Source: Chitinophaga pinensis
GTDB taxonomy: Bacteria > Bacteroidota > Bacteroidia > Chitinophagales > Chitinophagaceae
DNA length: 64,000 nt
Reading direction: 5' to 3'
NCBI RefSeq assembly: GCF_007896845.1
Contig: NZ_VOHS01000008.1
Coordinates: forward strand, 62,001 to 126,000
Positions 1-8,948 of this stretch are shown here, in pieces. How positions within the stretch are numbered: the stretch's first letter is position 1; each line of letters opens with the position of its first letter. Made by a program: the position numbers and the translations under genes. The notes beneath the pieces are model-generated. The model did no database searches, had not been told where the DNA came from, and was given only the letters and a program-made list of their open reading frames with translations.

Positions 1-352
1 ATTTTCGCAGAAACACAAGCGTATCCTGTATTGTACGATCCCAGGCCTCTTTGTCGCCTGAAAAGTCTTCTTTAGTAATATCTATACTCACTTTACGTAC
101 AGCATATTCTATATCCGGCTCACCAATCCTGAAACCGTTGATATCTCCGGGACCAAAATGCTTTTCAGCTGCATCCGCCAGACTCTGTTTAAATATAATT
201 TCCTTTGGGGGCACAAACCAGTCACGGAAATCAATAAATCCTTTCAGGGAGTCATTCTGTGAAGTAATAATAGTTGCAGGGACATAATTTCGTTGCGCAA
301 CAGCAACGCATGACAATGCCATACAGCACAGATACAGGGTAATAATTCTCAT
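1..352 (-). CDS. Secreted hypothetical protein (partial, runs off window start)
   Basis: Only the N-terminal 117 residues are in the window; the rest lies beyond base 1. The ATG at 352 opens a typical signal peptide (basic MR, hydrophobic stretch to about residue 17, AVAQ cleavage site). The mature part begins with a YVPATIITSQNDSLKGFIDF pattern, a layout I know from uncharacterised secreted Bacteroidota proteins that often end in an outer-membrane barrel; that is recollection, not proof. It follows uppP on the same strand, but a terminator-like hairpin at 375-398 separates the two. I do not recognise a function. Confidence 0.7.
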   Translation of the reverse strand, partial: MRIITLYLCCMALSCVAVAQRNYVPATIITSQNDSLKGFIDFRDWFVPPKEIIFKQSLADAAEKHFGPGDINGFRIGEPDIEYAVRKVSIDITKEDFSGDKEAWDRTIQDTLVFLRK

Positions 353-374
353 AAAAAAAATGAAGGAATAGAAA

Positions 375-398
375 AGCTCCGCCATGGTATGACGGAGC
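375..398 (-). terminator. Intrinsic terminator after uppP
   Basis: Read on the minus strand, GCTCCGTC pairs with GGCGGAGC (one G-U pair) around a 7-nt loop, followed by TTTTC. It lies 18 bases past the uppP stop codon. Confidence 0.7.
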
Positions 399-416
399 CT
401 ATATGTGATGTTAAGA

Positions 417-1217
417 TTACACAGACAATTTATATCCGAGGCCAATCGCCACAAGGATAGCAATACCTACTACAATACGGTAGTAACCCCATACCCTGAA
501 GCCATATTTTTTCAGGGCATTGATAAAGAACTTAATCGCTACCATCGCAACCACAAAGGCTACCACATTACCGATCAACAGCAATTTCAGGTTCTCTGTA
601 TTTGACATGAGCAGTTCACGTCCTTTGAGTAATTTATATCCGGTTGCAGCTGCCATCGTTGGTACAGCGAGGAAAAAGGAGAATTCGGCCGCCACATTAC
701 GGGTCAGCTTTTGCTGCATACCACCGATGATAGTCGCTGCACTACGGCTTACGCCCGGTATCATGGCCACACACTGCCAGAAACCAATGCGTAGGGCCTT
801 GAACAGGCTCATATCTTCATCCTTTTCGATAGTTGGTTTCGTAAACCAGTTGTCCACAAACAACAGTACCACACCACCAACGAGCAGGGTAATACCAACT
901 ACCAGAGGACTTTCCAGCAAGGCGTCGATCTTATCAGCAAACAGATAACCTACGATCAATGCAGGCAATACTGCTACTACGAGTTTGATATAAAAATTCA
1001 CCCGGTTTTTATCAAATACCAGGAATTTCTTCCAGTAGAGCACCACTACCGCGAGGATAGCGCCTAACTGGATACATACTTCGAACAGCTTGGTAAATTC
1101 GTCTTTATTGAGCTTTAACAATGCACTGGTGATTACCATATGACCTGTAGATGATACAGGTAAAAATTCGGTTAATCCTTCCACAATCGCAATAATAATG
1201 GCCTGCCAGATCTCCAT
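417..1217 (-). CDS. uppP: Undecaprenyl-diphosphate phosphatase
   Basis: Integral membrane phosphatase that converts undecaprenyl diphosphate to the monophosphate, recycling the lipid carrier for peptidoglycan and other envelope polymers. It has 266 residues, the normal UppP/BacA length. The first family motif, [14 protein letters not shown], is at residues 13-26 and holds the expected glutamates and histidine. The second, [10 protein letters not shown], is at 154-163 and holds the catalytic serine and arginine. Several hydrophobic segments fit the multi-pass fold. It lies downstream of ftsX and the DUF3098 gene, the arrangement I know from Bacteroidota, but a strong hairpin at 1259-1287 separates it from DUF3098, so it may depend partly on readthrough or on a promoter I cannot see. 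Confidence 0.95.
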   Translation of the reverse strand: MEIWQAIIIAIVEGLTEFLPVSSTGHMVITSALLKLNKDEFTKLFEVCIQLGAILAVVVLYWKKFLVFDKNRVNFYIKLVVAVLPALIVGYLFADKIDALLESPLVVGITLLVGGVVLLFVDNWFTKPTIEKDEDMSLFKALRIGFWQCVAMIPGVSRSAATIIGGMQQKLTRNVAAEFSFFLAVPTMAAATGYKLLKGRELLMSNTENLKLLLIGNVVAFVVAMVAIKFFINALKKYGFRVWGYYRIVVGIAILVAIGLGYKLSV

Positions 1218-1258
1218 GACAATTAACGGGTTTAAATTTCTGAGGTTGCTTGTTTATC

Positions 1259-1287
1259 AAAAAAAAGGCGATGAACTGGTCATCGCC
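1259..1287 (-). terminator. Intrinsic terminator after the ftsX-DUF3098 unit
   Basis: Perfect 8-bp stem (GGCGATGA/TCATCGCC) with a 5-nt loop, followed on the minus strand by eight T. It lies between the DUF3098 stop and the uppP start. Confidence 0.8.
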
Positions 1288-1314
1288 ATATGAAAATTCA
1301 TATCTTTTTACTGC

Positions 1315-1581
1315 TTATTTAGGTCTGCGCATGATAGCGTAGATCTCTACCACCAATCCCAGTAAGATTACGATAGGAGCCAGTGTGATACGGCGGAAGC
1401 TATATACTTCTTCAGGTTTGAAGGTATTAGGATCATCGCTGTTGCCGCCCATCATTAACAGGAAGCCCACTACTACGACTGCCAGTCCGGCAATCATGAT
1501 CTTGTAGTTTTCCTTTGGAAAAACAGCACGGACGTCTACGCCTGCTTTCTCGACATTGATTGTCTTAGTTGCTTTACTCAT
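1315..1581 (-). CDS. DUF3098 family small membrane protein
   Basis: An 88-residue protein with a hydrophilic start, then a helix with GLAVVVVGFLLMMGG at about residues 32-46 and a second helix near 66-84 ending in basic residues (MRRPK). This matches DUF3098, a two-helix membrane family found almost only in Bacteroidota. Its biochemical role is unknown. The start is 26 bases after the ftsX stop, so the two are co-transcribed, and the fixed pairing with ftsX suggests a link to division or envelope assembly (inference). Confidence 0.85.
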   Translation of the reverse strand: MSKATKTINVEKAGVDVRAVFPKENYKIMIAGLAVVVVGFLLMMGGNSDDPNTFKPEEVYSFRRITLAPIVILLGLVVEIYAIMRRPK

Positions 1582-1607
1582 ATCTGTAGTATGGTGTAAT
1601 TATCAGT

Positions 1608-2483
1608 TTAATAAAGGTCATCCAGCTTCAGACGCAGGTATTTCATCACTGAGCGGTGTGTACTCACAAGGGAGATAAAGATACCTATAATGATCATCCC
1701 GATGAAGAGCACAGCCATCATGAAATAGTCTCTCATACCTGCCAGTTCAGGCAGCAGCTGGTCTGCAAAATAAACAATACCGATCAATCCTGCTATTGCC
1801 ATCAGGGCACTGATAGCGCCATTAATGATACTGCGGATATCGAACGGTTTGGCGATGAACCAGCGGGTTGCTCCTACCATCTGCATGGTTTTGATCAGGA
1901 AACGGTTGCTGAACATTGCCAGACGGATTGTATTATCAATCAGTACGATCACCACCAGTGCCAGCAGCACACAAATGCCGAGTATCACCAGTCCGATCTT
2001 ACGAACGTTTTCATTCAGTTTACTTACCAGTCCACGCTGATAAGATATTTCTCTTACAATGCTCTGCTGTGACAGATTGGCCTCGATAATCCGAAGGCTG
2101 TCAGGGTTCACGTAAGGAGCATTACCTTTGATATTGATACTCGCGTACAAAGGGTTATATTGTAAGAGGGTGATGAAATCCTCACCGAATTCTTTCTTGA
2201 AACGGTCCGCAGCCATCTCCTTGGAAACGTATTCGATCGACTTCACGTAAGGACGGGAAGCAATAGAATCACGCAGTGCAATGGCCTGCTCTTCTTTTAC
2301 ATTATCCCTTAGAATCACCTGTATCTCAATACTTTCCTTAAAGAACTCACTCAGTTTATTGGCATGAATGACAATAAGTCCCAGCGTTCCCAGCAGGAAA
2401 AGGACAAGAGCCACCCCAATAATAGAGTACAGATAGGAAGGTTTAGATTTTTTTGATGATGATTTGCCGGGTTGCTGCGCCAT
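1608..2483 (-). CDS. ftsX: Cell division protein FtsX
   Basis: Permease-like partner of the ATPase FtsE; the FtsEX complex controls peptidoglycan hydrolases at the division site. The 291 residues show FtsX topology: a basic cytoplasmic N-terminus, one membrane helix at about 19-43, an extracytoplasmic domain (ESIEIQVILRDNVKEEQA is typical) to about 160, then three C-terminal helices. ftsE is not in this window, which fits its frequent separation from ftsX in this phylum. First gene of the ftsX-DUF3098 unit, divergent from leuS. Confidence 0.92.
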   Translation of the reverse strand: MAQQPGKSSSKKSKPSYLYSIIGVALVLFLLGTLGLIVIHANKLSEFFKESIEIQVILRDNVKEEQAIALRDSIASRPYVKSIEYVSKEMAADRFKKEFGEDFITLLQYNPLYASINIKGNAPYVNPDSLRIIEANLSQQSIVREISYQRGLVSKLNENVRKIGLVILGICVLLALVVIVLIDNTIRLAMFSNRFLIKTMQMVGATRWFIAKPFDIRSIINGAISALMAIAGLIGIVYFADQLLPELAGMRDYFMMAVLFIGMIIIGIFISLVSTHRSVMKYLRLKLDDLY

Positions 2484-2530
2484 TAATCTACCGTTTATTG
2501 GCGAAAATAATAAAAATTAGGAGTTATGTT

Positions 2531-2538
2531 TACTTTTG
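2531..2538 (+). promoter_or_regulatory. leuS -7 promoter box
   Basis: TACTTTTG matches the Bacteroidota -7 consensus TAnnTTTG. It lies 84 bases before the preferred leuS ATG (2623). No convincing -33 TTG is visible. Confidence 0.5.
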
Positions 2539-2622
2539 TCATCCTTTAACGTTATTTTAAGCTGATACATGAGCAGCTTGAATCGACTCATGGACAGAAC
2601 AGACAGATTATTATTTAATTAT

Positions 2623-5391
2623 ATGGAATACAATTTCAGGGCGATTGAGAAAAAGTGGCAGGCACGCTGGGTAGAAACGAAAGCCTATCAGGTCAGCAAC
2701 AATAGCCCCAAACCCAAATGTTACGTACTGGACATGTTCCCCTACCCATCGGGGGCGGGACTCCATGTGGGACACCCACTTGGATACATTTCATCGGATA
2801 TATATGCGCGTTATAAAAGACTAAAAGGCTTTAACGTGCTCCACCCAATGGGTTGGGACGCCTTTGGTCTGCCGGCAGAGCAATATGCACTGGAAACTGG
2901 TCAGCATCCGGCAGTAACCACTGCCAATAACCTGGCTTCCTTCCGCAGGCAGCTGGATAACATCGGATTCTCCTTTGACTGGGAACGCGAGGTAAGAACC
3001 AGCGACCCAGGCTATTATAAATGGACACAGTGGATCTTCCTGCAGCTGTTTGACAGCTGGTTCAACCGCTCTCTGCAGAAAGCAGAAAGAATTTCCACAT
3101 TGATCACCATCTTCGAACAATCAGGTAATGCTGCCCACGAATGCCCCGGTGATCGTTATATCAGGTTCACCGCTGAGGAATGGAAACAATTCTCCGAAGT
3201 ACGTCAGCGTGAAATACTTATGCACTACCGGCTGGCTTATCTGGCCTTCGCAGAAGTAAACTGGTGCGCAGCACTGGGTACTGTACTGGCGAATGACGAG
3301 GTGATCAACGGTGTCAGCGAACGTGGCGGATTCCCTGTTGTCAAAAAGAAAATGAGACAGTGGTTCCTGCGTATTACTGAGTATGCCAACCGCCTGCTGG
3401 AAGGACTGGAAACAGTTTCCTTCAGCGATGCAATGAAAGAAATGCAGCGTAACTGGATCGGTAAGAGTCAGGGTGCTGAGATCACTTTCCAGATAGATGG
3501 CATCGAAAATGCCGGCGTGACAGTATATACCACCCGTCCTGATACCATCTTCGGTGTGGACTTTATGGTACTGGCCCCTGAGCATGACCTCGTATCACTC
3601 ATTACGACGCCTGATAAAAAAGAAGACGTTGAGAAATATCTGGACTATGTACAAAGCCGCTCCGAAAGAGAGCGTATGGCAGAAGTAAAACAGATCACAG
3701 GTTGCTTTACTGGTGCCTATGTGCTCAATCCGTTCAACGGTCAGCGCATTCCGGTATGGATCTCCGAATACGTACTGGCCGGCTACGGTACCGGCGCTAT
3801 CATGGCCGTTCCTTGTGGCGACCAGCGTGATTTCAACTTTGCAAAACATTTTGACATCCATATCACCAATATCATCGGCGACGCATTCAACGGCGAAGAG
3901 GCGAATGCAACCAAAGATGCAACCCTTCAGAACAGTGATTTCCTGAATGGAATGAACATGCGGGAGGCTATGGATGTAGTGATCGATAAAGTGGAAGCAC
4001 TGGGTATCGGCAAACGTCAGATCAACTACAAGATGAGGGATTCCGGTTTCAGCCGTCAGCGTTACTGGGGTGAGCCATTCCCGATCGTATATAAAGATGG
4101 TACGCCTTACCCACTGGATGAAAAAGAATTACCACTTACCCTGCCGCACGTAGAGAATTACAAACCGGGCGAAGAAGGTGAAGGTCCGCTGGCCAATATC
4201 ACTGACTGGGTAAACGTAGATGCGCACACACGAAGAGAAACCAACACCATGCCCGGCTATGCAGGCAGCAGCTGGTACTTCCTCCGTTATGCAGATCCAA
4301 AAAATACAGAAGTATTTGCCGACCGTGCAGCGACCGATTACTGGAATCAGGTAGATGTATATGTAGGTGGTACAGAACATGCCGTTGGACACCTGCTGTA
4401 CTCCCGTATGTGGACAAAAGCCTTGTATGACCTCGGTTATATCGGCTTTCAGGAGCCTTATAAAAAGCTGATCAATCAGGGTATGATCGGTGGTAGTTCC
4501 CGTATGGTATACCGTGTACGTGGCACTAACACCTATGTTTCTCACGGTCTGAAAGACCAGTATGAGACAGATGAACTGCATACTGACGTGAATATCGTAG
4601 ACGGTCTGGAACTGGATATTGAAGCGTTCAAAAACTGGCGTCCGGCTAATAAAGACGCTGAATTTATACTGGAAGACGGTAAATATATCTGTGGAGTAGT
4701 CCTTGAAAAAATGAGTAAAGGAAAGTATAACACAGTAAACCCGGATGACGTTGTAGAGAAATTTGGTGCGGATACCTTCCGTATGTACGAAATGTTCCTC
4801 GGTCCGGTAGAACAATCCAAACCATGGGATACCAAAGGTATTGAGGGTGTACACCGCTTCCTGAAGAAACTGTGGCGTCTCTTTGCTGACGAACAGAAAG
4901 GTATTATCGTCAACAACGATGCGGCTACGCCGGAAGAACTGAAAGTACTGCACAAGACTATTCAGAAGATCGACGCAGATACCGAAAACTTCTCTTACAA
5001 TACAGCTGTCAGCCAGTTCATGATCTGTGTGAATGAGCTGAGCAGCCTGAAATGTAACAAGCGTAGTGTACTGGAAGCAGTACTGGTATTACTGGCCCCT
5101 TATGCACCACATATCGCAGAAGAACTGTGGCACCAGCTTGGTAATACCACCAGCATACTGGATGCACCTTATCCTGTATTTGATGAGAAATACACGAAAG
5201 AAAGCGCCTTCACTTACCCGATCGCTGTAAACGGTAAAACACGTACCGAACTGAGCTTTCCACTGGATGCCGATAATGCTGCGATTGAGAAAGAAGTACT
5301 GGAAAACGAAGCCGTTCAGAAATGGATCGATGGTAAACCAGTTAAGAAAATCGTAATAGTAAAAGGCAGAATGATCAATCTGGTTGTCTAA
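2623..5391 (+). CDS. leuS: Leucine--tRNA ligase
   Basis: Class I aminoacyl-tRNA synthetase that charges tRNA-Leu, 922 residues from the chosen start. HIGH motif variant HVGH at residues 48-51 within FPYPSGAGLHVGHPLGY; KMSKS variant KMSKG at 696-700; CP1 editing domain with TTRPDTIFGVDFMVLAPEHD in the middle; LeuRS-specific insertion just before KMSKG. An upstream in-frame ATG at 2569 would add 18 residues, but family alignments usually begin at MEYNFRAIEKKWQ, so 2623 is preferred. A strong terminator follows at 5413. Single-gene unit, divergent from ftsX. Confidence 0.97.
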   Translation: MEYNFRAIEKKWQARWVETKAYQVSNNSPKPKCYVLDMFPYPSGAGLHVGHPLGYISSDIYARYKRLKGFNVLHPMGWDAFGLPAEQYALETGQHPAVTTANNLASFRRQLDNIGFSFDWEREVRTSDPGYYKWTQWIFLQLFDSWFNRSLQKAERISTLITIFEQSGNAAHECPGDRYIRFTAEEWKQFSEVRQREILMHYRLAYLAFAEVNWCAALGTVLANDEVINGVSERGGFPVVKKKMRQWFLRITEYANRLLEGLETVSFSDAMKEMQRNWIGKSQGAEITFQIDGIENAGVTVYTTRPDTIFGVDFMVLAPEHDLVSLITTPDKKEDVEKYLDYVQSRSERERMAEVKQITGCFTGAYVLNPFNGQRIPVWISEYVLAGYGTGAIMAVPCGDQRDFNFAKHFDIHITNIIGDAFNGEEANATKDATLQNSDFLNGMNMREAMDVVIDKVEALGIGKRQINYKMRDSGFSRQRYWGEPFPIVYKDGTPYPLDEKELPLTLPHVENYKPGEEGEGPLANITDWVNVDAHTRRETNTMPGYAGSSWYFLRYADPKNTEVFADRAATDYWNQVDVYVGGTEHAVGHLLYSRMWTKALYDLGYIGFQEPYKKLINQGMIGGSSRMVYRVRGTNTYVSHGLKDQYETDELHTDVNIVDGLELDIEAFKNWRPANKDAEFILEDGKYICGVVLEKMSKGKYNTVNPDDVVEKFGADTFRMYEMFLGPVEQSKPWDTKGIEGVHRFLKKLWRLFADEQKGIIVNNDAATPEELKVLHKTIQKIDADTENFSYNTAVSQFMICVNELSSLKCNKRSVLEAVLVLLAPYAPHIAEELWHQLGNTTSILDAPYPVFDEKYTKESAFTYPIAVNGKTRTELSFPLDADNAAIEKEVLENEAVQKWIDGKPVKKIVIVKGRMINLVV

Positions 5392-5412
5392 ACACTGTCT
5401 AAAGATAAAAAA

Positions 5413-5449
5413 GGAGCGCTCCATCAGATGATGGAGCGCTCCTTTTTTA
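5413..5449 (+). terminator. Intrinsic terminator after leuS
   Basis: Perfect 13-bp stem GGAGCGCTCCATC/GATGGAGCGCTCC with a 4-nt loop, followed by TTTTTTAT, 21 bases after the leuS stop codon. Confidence 0.92.
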
Positions 5450-5479
5450 TGCCTGTAGGTTGATATCGGTTTGTCTATG

Positions 5480-5552
5480 CTTTGACTATAGTAAACCTAC
5501 GTTAATGCTACGATAAAAACGTAGCATTAACGTAGGTTTACTATAGTCAAAG
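5480..5552. repeat. Perfect 33-bp inverted repeat with 7-nt spacer
   Basis: The left arm (5480-5512, starting CTTTGACTATAG) and right arm (5520-5552, ending CTATAGTCAAAG) are exact reverse complements around an ATAAAAA spacer. Inside each arm CTACG occurs twice as a direct repeat separated by TTAATG. No T-run follows, and the leuS terminator lies just upstream, so this is not a simple terminator. It may be a dyad for a DNA-binding protein, a hairpin RNA, or the remnant of a small mobile element. Confidence 0.9.
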
Positions 5553-5612
5553 TACCGGATGACCTATCATTTACTGAGAAATTATGTATTTTGTCCGCCT
5601 CAACCTTTTTGA

Positions 5613-6287
5613 ATGTCAGACCAGATATTAGCGCGTTATCAGCCTTTTCAGCCCGTAGTATTGCTTGATCCGGAAACAGACAGATTACTGCTGATGGACT
5701 TCACCGACCGGAATACCTCTCTTACACCTGAAATACTTGACAATACAGAACGGTTTACCGCTTATGTCAATCAGCTGCTGGAAGACCATGACTGTACCTT
5801 TGGTATCGGTGGTTATGCTGAACACCGTACGATCTATTCCCGCAGTGAGCATTTCTCTACCGGAGAAGAACCCCGCCGTCTGCATCTGGGTATTGACATC
5901 TGGGGACCAGTTGGCACCTATGTCTTCGCTCCTATGGACGGTACTGTACACAGCTTCCGTTTCAATGATGTACATGGCGACTATGGCGCGACTATTATCC
6001 TGCAACATCAGCTGGAAGGATATACCTTCCATACGCTATACGGTCATCTTTCGCTCAAAGATCTGGAAGGCCTGCATGAAGGGATGCGGGTAGCTGCCGG
6101 ACAACTGATCGCTCACTTCGGAGATATTGCTGAAAACGGTCACTGGCCTCCTCATCTGCATTTCCAGATCATCACTGACATGCAGGGCAATCAGGGGGAT
6201 TATCCCGGAGTATGCAGGTACAGTGAACGTGCACAATATCTCGCTAACTGCCCTGATCCTGATCTGATCCTGCAACTTATGCCATAA
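5613..6287 (+). CDS. M23-family metallopeptidase-like protein, no signal peptide
   Basis: 224 residues. The C-terminal half is an M23 (LytM/lysostaphin-type) domain: H91 and D95 in LHLGID, YGHL at 143-146, and H181/H183 in PPHLHF, so the zinc ligands and catalytic histidine are in place. Family members cut peptidoglycan cross-bridges. The N-terminus (MSDQILARYQPF) has no signal peptide or membrane helix, unlike ordinary secreted M23 enzymes, so the protein may be cytoplasmic with another substrate; similar domains occur in Bacteroidota as parts of larger fused enzymes (recollection). It converges on the M28 gene with only 3 bases between stop codons and no terminator. Confidence 0.85.
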   Translation: MSDQILARYQPFQPVVLLDPETDRLLLMDFTDRNTSLTPEILDNTERFTAYVNQLLEDHDCTFGIGGYAEHRTIYSRSEHFSTGEEPRRLHLGIDIWGPVGTYVFAPMDGTVHSFRFNDVHGDYGATIILQHQLEGYTFHTLYGHLSLKDLEGLHEGMRVAAGQLIAHFGDIAENGHWPPHLHFQIITDMQGNQGDYPGVCRYSERAQYLANCPDPDLILQLMP

Positions 6288-6290
6288 GCG

Positions 6291-7595
6291 CTATCTGCGG
6301 TTGCTGACACTCGCTTTATCAATACGGGTAGGCGTATCCTTACCCTCTACAATAGAAGCCGCACTGGTAGCAATCGCCTGAATGATACTGGTGATATTAT
6401 CCAGATCCATACTCTCCATTTCATCATTTACGCTGTGATAAAGCGTGTCTTTATCAATCTGCGTAGTGGAAATAGTGTGTGCCGGAACGCCCAGTCTTGC
6501 CAGTGTGGCGTTGTCAGAACGATAAAACAGCTGCTGTTCCGGATAAGGATCAGGATGGAAGCGGAATTTCGAAGAAGCCAGATTTTTAGCCAGTATCTCA
6601 CCAAAATCAGAACGCTCATATCCTGTAATAAACGCGCTGTTTTTGCCAAATTTAGACTCCTTACCGATCATTTCGATGTTGAACATGGCAACCACTTTTT
6701 CAGGGTCTAATTGCCGGGAAAAATAGCGGGAACCGTATCCTCCGATCTCTTCTCCTGTGAATGCCACAAACAAGATGGTACGTACCGGCGGATGTGCCTT
6801 GAAATATTTTGCCAGTAACAGCACAGCAGTAACACCACTTGCATCATCATCTGCACCATTGGCAATACTGTCCTGCTCTACCGGCGGCAAAATGCCAATG
6901 TGGTCATAGTGACCGGAGAAAATGACATATTCATCAGATTTTCCACTTCCGGGAATCATACCTGCGATATTACAAAGTGGTAAGCGGGTTACTTCCTGTT
7001 TTGCTTCCAGTGACCAGCTGTCAATATCTCCATCCGTCGCATTTTTCAATATAAATGCTATCGTTGCAGCACTATCCGCTTTAGGAGCGCCATGCTCCTG
7101 CAGCCCTTTATAGTACAGCGCGAATTTTTCGCTGTGCGCATTATCTACCCATACGAGTGTTGGTTGTGTAGCGCTACGTCTCAGTTCTCTTAGCTTGCTG
7201 TCAAAATTATCGGCAGCGCCAATACTTGTTACTTCCAGCTTCGTATCCTGCGTCCACCTGATATTGGTTTCCACACCGGCAATAAAGGTACGGCTGCTGG
7301 AAACCGGCTGTCCGTTCAGGATCAGGTCCTGACGTAAAGGTTTGGTATCATACTGGAAAAATGACTGTCTGAAATCATTATCGCCTTTCAGCGGTTGTAA
7401 TCCGGCATCAGCGAACTCCTTTTCCAGAAATACGGCGGCTTTCTCCGCACCCGGTTTAAACGTTTCCCGGCCTTGCATATCGTCAGCCGCTAAAGTTGAC
7501 AGGATACGTTTAACCTCCGATTTCTTTATCTGCTGTCCCTGAGCAAACAGGGCGGCAAGGCATAGTGCAGGTAGTGTAATAAAGTGTTTTCTCAT
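6291..7595 (-). CDS. Secreted M28 family zinc aminopeptidase
   Basis: 434 residues from the ATG at 7595, the first start that gives a signal peptide (MRKHFITLPALCLAALFAQG). The frame stays open upstream, but the extension would run into ruvB and is not credible. The M28 metal set is visible: H229 and D231 in SGHYDHIG, the bridging aspartate in GADDDASG (248-254), the EE pair at 282-283 in FTGEEIGGYG, E308 in NIEMIGK and H387 near LYHSVND. An inserted PA-like region fills residues about 90-210. The enzyme likely trims peptides in the periplasm or outside the cell. It is a single gene, divergent from ruvB. Confidence 0.93.
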   Translation of the reverse strand: MRKHFITLPALCLAALFAQGQQIKKSEVKRILSTLAADDMQGRETFKPGAEKAAVFLEKEFADAGLQPLKGDNDFRQSFFQYDTKPLRQDLILNGQPVSSSRTFIAGVETNIRWTQDTKLEVTSIGAADNFDSKLRELRRSATQPTLVWVDNAHSEKFALYYKGLQEHGAPKADSAATIAFILKNATDGDIDSWSLEAKQEVTRLPLCNIAGMIPGSGKSDEYVIFSGHYDHIGILPPVEQDSIANGADDDASGVTAVLLLAKYFKAHPPVRTILFVAFTGEEIGGYGSRYFSRQLDPEKVVAMFNIEMIGKESKFGKNSAFITGYERSDFGEILAKNLASSKFRFHPDPYPEQQLFYRSDNATLARLGVPAHTISTTQIDKDTLYHSVNDEMESMDLDNITSIIQAIATSAASIVEGKDTPTRIDKASVSNRR

Positions 7596-7684
7596 GTTGT
7601 GACCTATCCGGGTTACGGTTGATTTTGCGTTCAATATATACAATATAGCAAACAAAGCGGTACCCGGTGTATGGGGACAGCTAA

Positions 7685-7692
7685 TATTTTTG
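7685..7692 (+). promoter_or_regulatory. ruvB -7 promoter box
   Basis: TATTTTTG fits TAnnTTTG and ends 17 bases before the ATG at 7710. The alternative ATG at 7671 lies upstream of this box, which favours the later start. Confidence 0.5.
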
Positions 7693-7709
7693 GTAACTTT
7701 CACCCCGAT

Positions 7710-8738
7710 ATGTCTAATCCGATAAGACCAGATGAACACCGCCAGAGTGCGGCAGAAAAGGAATTCGAGAATAGTATCCGGCCCCGGGAGATCGTAGATT
7801 TCTCCGGGCAGGACCAGATCATTGAGAACCTGAAAATTTTTATCAAGGCAGCCAAAATGAGAGGAGAAGCGCTGGATCATATCCTGTTCCACGGCCCTCC
7901 CGGACTCGGTAAAACAACCTTGTCCCGCATCGTGGCCAATGAGATGGGTGTGAACATCAAAGAGACCTCCGGACCTGTTATAGAAAAACCCGGCGATCTC
8001 GCAGGACTGCTCACTAATCTTGAAGATAAAGACGTGCTCTTCATAGATGAAATACACCGGCTTAGTACTGTGGTGGAAGAATATCTCTATTCTGCCATGG
8101 AAGACTACCGCATTGACATCATGATTGATACCGGTCCCAGTGCCCGTTCCATACAGATCACCCTGCATCCTTTTACGCTGATTGGTGCTACTACCCGTTC
8201 AGGTTTGCTGACGGCCCCGCTCCTCTCCCGTTTTGGTATCAAATCAAGACTGGAATACTATAGCGCAGCCACCCTCCAGAAGATCATCTGGAGAGCATCC
8301 GATATACTGCATACAAAGATCACTTCAGAAGCAGCACTGGAAATAGCACGCCGTTCCCGTGGTACACCCCGTATAGCTAACGGATTGCTCAGACGTGTAC
8401 GTGATTTCGCACAGGTAATGGGTAATGGTACCATTGATCTGGAAATTGCACAATTCAGTCTGAAAGCATTGAATGTAGATGAATACGGACTGGATGAAAT
8501 GGACAACCGCATTCTGCAGGTCATCATCGAAAACTTTAAAGGTGGTCCTGTAGGTATTACGACCATCGCTACAGCAGTAGGTGAAGAAGCAGGCACGCTG
8601 GAAGAAGTATATGAACCTTTCCTCATACAGGAAGGTTTCATTAAGCGAACACCCAGAGGCAGGGAAGTGACAGAGAAAGCCTATGTACATCTCGGTAAGG
8701 CGCCAAGGGGCGGAAGCGGACCGGGACTATTATTCTGA
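7710..8738 (+). CDS. ruvB: Holliday junction branch migration helicase subunit RuvB
   Basis: Hexameric AAA+ motor that, with RuvA, drives branch migration of Holliday junctions. 342 residues from 7710, the usual RuvB length. Walker [10 protein letters not shown] at 62-70; Walker B DVLFIDE at 108-114; the sensor and arginine-finger region [18 protein letters not shown]; a C-terminal winged-helix domain ending in [16 protein letters not shown]. An ATG at 7671 would add 13 residues but precedes the likely promoter. ruvC is encoded about 6.6 kb away and ruvA is not here, so the genes are scattered. Confidence 0.96.
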   Translation: MSNPIRPDEHRQSAAEKEFENSIRPREIVDFSGQDQIIENLKIFIKAAKMRGEALDHILFHGPPGLGKTTLSRIVANEMGVNIKETSGPVIEKPGDLAGLLTNLEDKDVLFIDEIHRLSTVVEEYLYSAMEDYRIDIMIDTGPSARSIQITLHPFTLIGATTRSGLLTAPLLSRFGIKSRLEYYSAATLQKIIWRASDILHTKITSEAALEIARRSRGTPRIANGLLRRVRDFAQVMGNGTIDLEIAQFSLKALNVDEYGLDEMDNRILQVIIENFKGGPVGITTIATAVGEEAGTLEEVYEPFLIQEGFIKRTPRGREVTEKAYVHLGKAPRGGSGPGLLF

Positions 8739-8769
8739 TCAACTCATTTACAAGACGGTATAAAAAACT

Positions 8770-8791
8770 TAAGGGAGCAAAAGCTCCCTTA
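8770..8791. terminator. Terminator hairpin between convergent ruvB and bestrophin genes
   Basis: TAAGGGAGC/GCTCCCTTA, a perfect 9-bp stem with an AAAA loop. On the minus strand it is followed by AGTTTTTTA, a good U-tract; on the plus strand only by CTTGTTTC. It probably serves both genes. Confidence 0.75.
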
Positions 8792-8832
8792 CTTGTTTCC
8801 TCCATATAACACTCTATATCCATGTCAGGACC

Positions 8833-8902
8833 GCGTCTGGCGCAATAATTCTCCCTTTCCTGATTCTTTGATTTAGTCTTCGATTCAAATACGCCAGAGC
8901 GC
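8833..8902. repeat. Imperfect inverted repeat in the ruvB-bestrophin gap
   Basis: TCTGGCG (8836-8842) pairs with CGCCAGA (8892-8898), and GCG (8833-8835) continues the stem with CGC (8900-8902) past one bulged base. The arms enclose 49 bases. There is no T-tract, no ORF, and no tRNA-like arrangement. Confidence 0.4.
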
Positions 8903-8948
8903 TATCCCTCCTCCAACAGAGTAAGTGTAGGTTGTACAGCTATAAATT

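Noticed and set aside
4129..4953. 274-residue open frame antisense to leuS
   Set aside because: Composition (F, Y, I, C rich) is that of an antisense shadow; leuS motifs run continuously through the region.
7596..8168. N-terminal extension of the M28 peptidase frame
   Set aside because: The extension would overlap ruvB for more than 450 bases and precede a perfect signal peptide; the ATG at 7595 is the start.
8641..8823. 60-residue minus-strand frame across the ruvB 3' end
   Set aside because: It overlaps ruvB and the ruvB terminator hairpin, and its product has no recognisable pattern.
8831..8905. Possible tRNA in the ruvB-bestrophin gap (a TTCGATTCAAAT string resembles a T-loop)
   Set aside because: No acceptor stem, D-arm or anticodon arm can be drawn at the required distances on either strand.
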